Shown here piece by piece: positions 4,535 through 5,628 of a DNA stretch of 5,628 nt. The stretch comes from JACMMS01 sp043758775 (lineage in GTDB: Bacteria; Pseudomonadota; Gammaproteobacteria; Burkholderiales; Methylophilaceae). Location: contig JAYVMU010000075.1 in the NCBI GenBank assembly GCA_043758775.1, positions 1-5,628 of the forward strand. Reading direction: 5' to 3'. The position numbers and the translations under genes were made by a program. The notes beneath the pieces are model-generated. The model was not told the origin of the DNA. It searched no databases and saw only the letters and a list, made by a program, of their open reading frames with translations. Positions within the stretch are counted from its first letter, which is position 1. Each line of letters begins with the position of its first letter.

Positions 4535-5222
4535 CCTAACTATTATGAGTGAAGTCCAATTTCTAGTTTGGTTTCACTCACAATGGTTACAGGGTGAACA
4601 TATTGTTGTACTTGGTCCCACTGGTACAGGCAAAACACGCTTTACCTCTAGCATCTTAGACATACGGAGTTATGTTTGTGTGCTAGCGGTTAAGGCGCAC
4701 GATGATACGTTAGAAGAATTTCGTAAGCGTGGCTACCCGGTTATCACGCATTGGCCCCCGGCGTATAATCAACCACATGTGGTACTATGGATTAAACCTA
4801 AGTCATTAGCGGCTACCAAGAGTCAGAGTATCGCAATTAGCGAAGCGCTAGAGCGTATGTATCTAGCGGGTAACTGGTGCATCTATTTTGACGAAGCGGG
4901 TTATATTGCGGGACATTTGAAGCTGGACCAGGAACTAGGCGTGCTCTTGAATCAAGGTAGGTCATCCGGTATATCGGTAGTATGCTCTATGACGCGACCA
5001 CATAGCGTCGTGGGTAAAGTACCACTCGAAACACTCAATCAGACACGCCATCAATTCATTTTTCGCTATACCGATGACCGTGAAATTGAAAGCTGCGCGA
5101 AAATTGCTGGCATTTCTAAGCAAATTATGGTACAATATATGGGAGACCTCAAAACATACCCCGCTGGCTTCTCTGACTTCCTCTATTTTGGCAAATCTCA
5201 CAAGATTTTAGTTAGGAGATAG
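4500..5222 (+). CDS. PRD1 P9-like genome-packaging ATPase
   Basis: This 240-residue P-loop NTPase belongs by motif to the FtsK/HerA-type packaging ATPases of double-jelly-roll viruses, which pump DNA into the procapsid at one vertex. Walker A is GPTGTGKT (39-46). Walker B is WCIYFDEAG with D131 and E132. A later strand with SVVCSMTRP (159-167) fits the sensor region, and QGRSSG (152-157) may carry an arginine contact. Length is near that of PRD1 P9 (about 230). The frame is open from 4428, but the ATG at 4500 has GGAG (4487-4490) nine bases upstream; ATG 4503 and 4545 are alternatives, and all retain the whole ATPase core. It overlaps the preceding gene by 35 bp and is followed after 4 bp by a tiny membrane protein, then the capsid gene. 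ATPase certain; packaging role strongly supported by context. Confidence 0.9.
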   Translation: MMTQGQAYAAHDLTIMSEVQFLVWFHSQWLQGEHIVVLGPTGTGKTRFTSSILDIRSYVCVLAVKAHDDTLEEFRKRGYPVITHWPPAYNQPHVVLWIKPKSLAATKSQSIAISEALERMYLAGNWCIYFDEAGYIAGHLKLDQELGVLLNQGRSSGISVVCSMTRPHSVVGKVPLETLNQTRHQFIFRYTDDREIESCAKIAGISKQIMVQYMGDLKTYPAGFSDFLYFGKSHKILVRR

Positions 5223-5226
5223 TTGC

Positions 5227-5361
5227 ATGCATGTGCATATCGGTGCATTGGATGTTATTAAAACATTCGTCGCTGTTATTCTAGCTGGCACTATCTGGCG
5301 CTTGGTAGCTGCCTATAACTCGCAGAATGCGCTTGGGCAAGCTATGAGCTTTATCTACTAA
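5227..5361 (+). CDS. Small membrane protein (44 aa), positional match to PRD1 P20
   Basis: AGGAG (5214-5218) sits eight bases before the ATG, partly inside the end of the ATPase gene, which is good evidence for translation. The peptide has a short N-terminus, one hydrophobic helix (about 8-29, including TFVAVILAGTI), then Trp-Arg and a polar tail ending in Phe-Ile-Tyr. In PRD1, as I recall, the 42-residue membrane protein P20 is encoded between the packaging ATPase (P9) and the capsid protein (P3) and helps form the packaging vertex. Size, topology and place all agree, so the same role is likely. Sequence similarity cannot be judged by eye at this length. Confidence 0.8.
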   Translation: MHVHIGALDVIKTFVAVILAGTIWRLVAAYNSQNALGQAMSFIY

Positions 5362-5402
5362 TCGCAGTAGCTAATAGCTCCTCTTATTTTGGATGTGTCC
5401 CT

Positions 5403-5628
5403 ATGCCTGCACCTACCGCAGTCGTGGCCAGTGATACCCCTACTGGTCAATCCAAAAAAGGAACCAATGGTCAGACAATGCCTATGGTTCCTTTTGCCCG
5501 TTCTTCTAAGTGGCACATCGAACAGTCCAATGTGCAAAGTGGTATCGCGCTCTCAGCACAGCAACAAATCTTTAACTTCCCGCTCGCGTCGTATGGTTAT
5601 GCCAGCGCCGTACTCATCACCGCACAAG
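5403..5628 (+). CDS. Probable major capsid protein (double jelly roll), N-terminal part only
   Basis: The frame runs off the right edge with 75 codons visible and no stop. No clear Shine-Dalgarno precedes the ATG (only GGATGTG nearby), and there is no upstream in-frame alternative after the last stop. Residues 1-30 are polar and flexible (PTGQSKKGTNGQT). From about residue 38 the sequence turns to short strands: HIEQSN, then a turn, then QQQIFNFPLASYGYASAVLITA (53-74). That is like the first strands of double-jelly-roll capsid proteins, where a hydrophobic strand follows a Pro-x-x-x-Gly turn. It lies directly after the ATPase and the tiny membrane protein, as in PRD1 (IX-XX-III). The assignment is mostly from context, because only a small part of a protein of nearly 400 residues (PRD1 P3) would be visible. 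A minor capsid protein is the alternative. Confidence 0.65.
   Translation, partial: MPAPTAVVASDTPTGQSKKGTNGQTMPMVPFARSSKWHIEQSNVQSGIALSAQQQIFNFPLASYGYASAVLITAQ
5454..5495. repeat. Perfect 11-bp inverted repeat inside the start of the capsid gene
   Basis: AAAAGGAACCA (5456-5466) and TGGTTCCTTTT (5485-5495) are exact inverse copies with an 18-nt loop. The left arm sits in an A6 run and the right arm ends in T4, so RNA from either strand would form a stem next to a U-run. The stem is moderately AT-rich, so termination would be weak. It lies about 50 bp into the coding region. It could be a partial terminator tuning capsid gene transcription, a translational structure, or codon chance (Lys-Lys-Gly-Thr and Met-Val-Pro-Phe). 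Confidence 0.6.

Noticed and set aside
4836..4844. AGTATCGCA within the ATPase gene, resembling the leftward -10 region
   Set aside because: No TTGACA at the needed distance and the match is only nine bases.
4962..5201. Minus-strand frame of 79 codons within the ATPase gene
   Set aside because: Antisense shadow without promoter or ribosome site.
5356..5371. Short inverted repeat CTACT / AGTAG after the 44-residue gene
   Set aside because: Only five pairs with no T-run; too weak to call a terminator, and the capsid gene must be transcribed through it.
1..5628. tRNA genes, CRISPR arrays and insertion sequences
   Set aside because: No cloverleaf, no regularly spaced repeat series and no transposase motifs were seen.

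Overview
This window looks like part of a small double-stranded DNA bacteriophage of the PRD1-like (tectivirus-like, double-jelly-roll) type, or a closely related element. Three things point there: a leftward gene for a family B DNA polymerase of the protein-primed kind (895-2733); a rightward gene for a short P-loop packaging ATPase (4500-5222); and, after a 44-residue membrane protein (5227-5361), the start of what is probably the major capsid protein (5403 to the window edge). The order ATPase / tiny membrane protein / capsid protein matches PRD1 genes IX-XX-III as I recall them. The promoters are sigma70-like with 17-bp spacers and most genes have strong Shine-Dalgarno sites, so the host is a bacterium; I cannot name it from this sequence.

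Layout. Positions 1-230 carry no gene. They hold two perfect DnaA boxes in a 21-bp-spaced direct repeat (26-63), a strong leftward terminator (97-133) and a nested inverted repeat (141-209). Positions 231-799 are a leftward two-gene unit: a 73-residue helical protein and a ribbon-helix-helix-type DNA-binding protein, with their own promoter (771-799). Between this unit and the polymerase lies a cluster of TGGGAA/TTCCCA repeats (837-887) that may be an operator. Positions 895-3489 are the leftward replication unit, in transcription order: a 90-residue Cys/His protein, a possible 35-residue membrane peptide, a 127-residue basic protein in the usual terminal-protein position, and the polymerase. 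The genes touch or overlap.

Positions 3490-3651 are the control centre. Two back-to-back promoters share one -35 sequence (3597-3603). The leftward transcript then meets a 16-bp terminator-like hairpin plus U6 that also buries the first gene's ribosome binding site. A six-codon reading frame precedes that hairpin, and its last two sense codons can pair with the hairpin loop, so attenuation is possible. The rightward transcript carries the structural genes.

The first rightward locus (3652-4534) is in two overlapping frames. An acidic, coiled-coil, proline-rich frame ends at 3981, and a second frame, offset by +1, runs to 4534. A CCCCC run at 3940-3944 lies where a +1 shift would join them into a sensible 293-residue protein. 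This could be a programmed frameshift, a true gene overlap or a sequence error.

The main surprises are the DnaA boxes in an element with a protein-primed-type polymerase, the missing normal-length terminal protein, the attenuator-like leader, and the apparent +1 frameshift. All family assignments come from motifs read by eye; no database search was possible.
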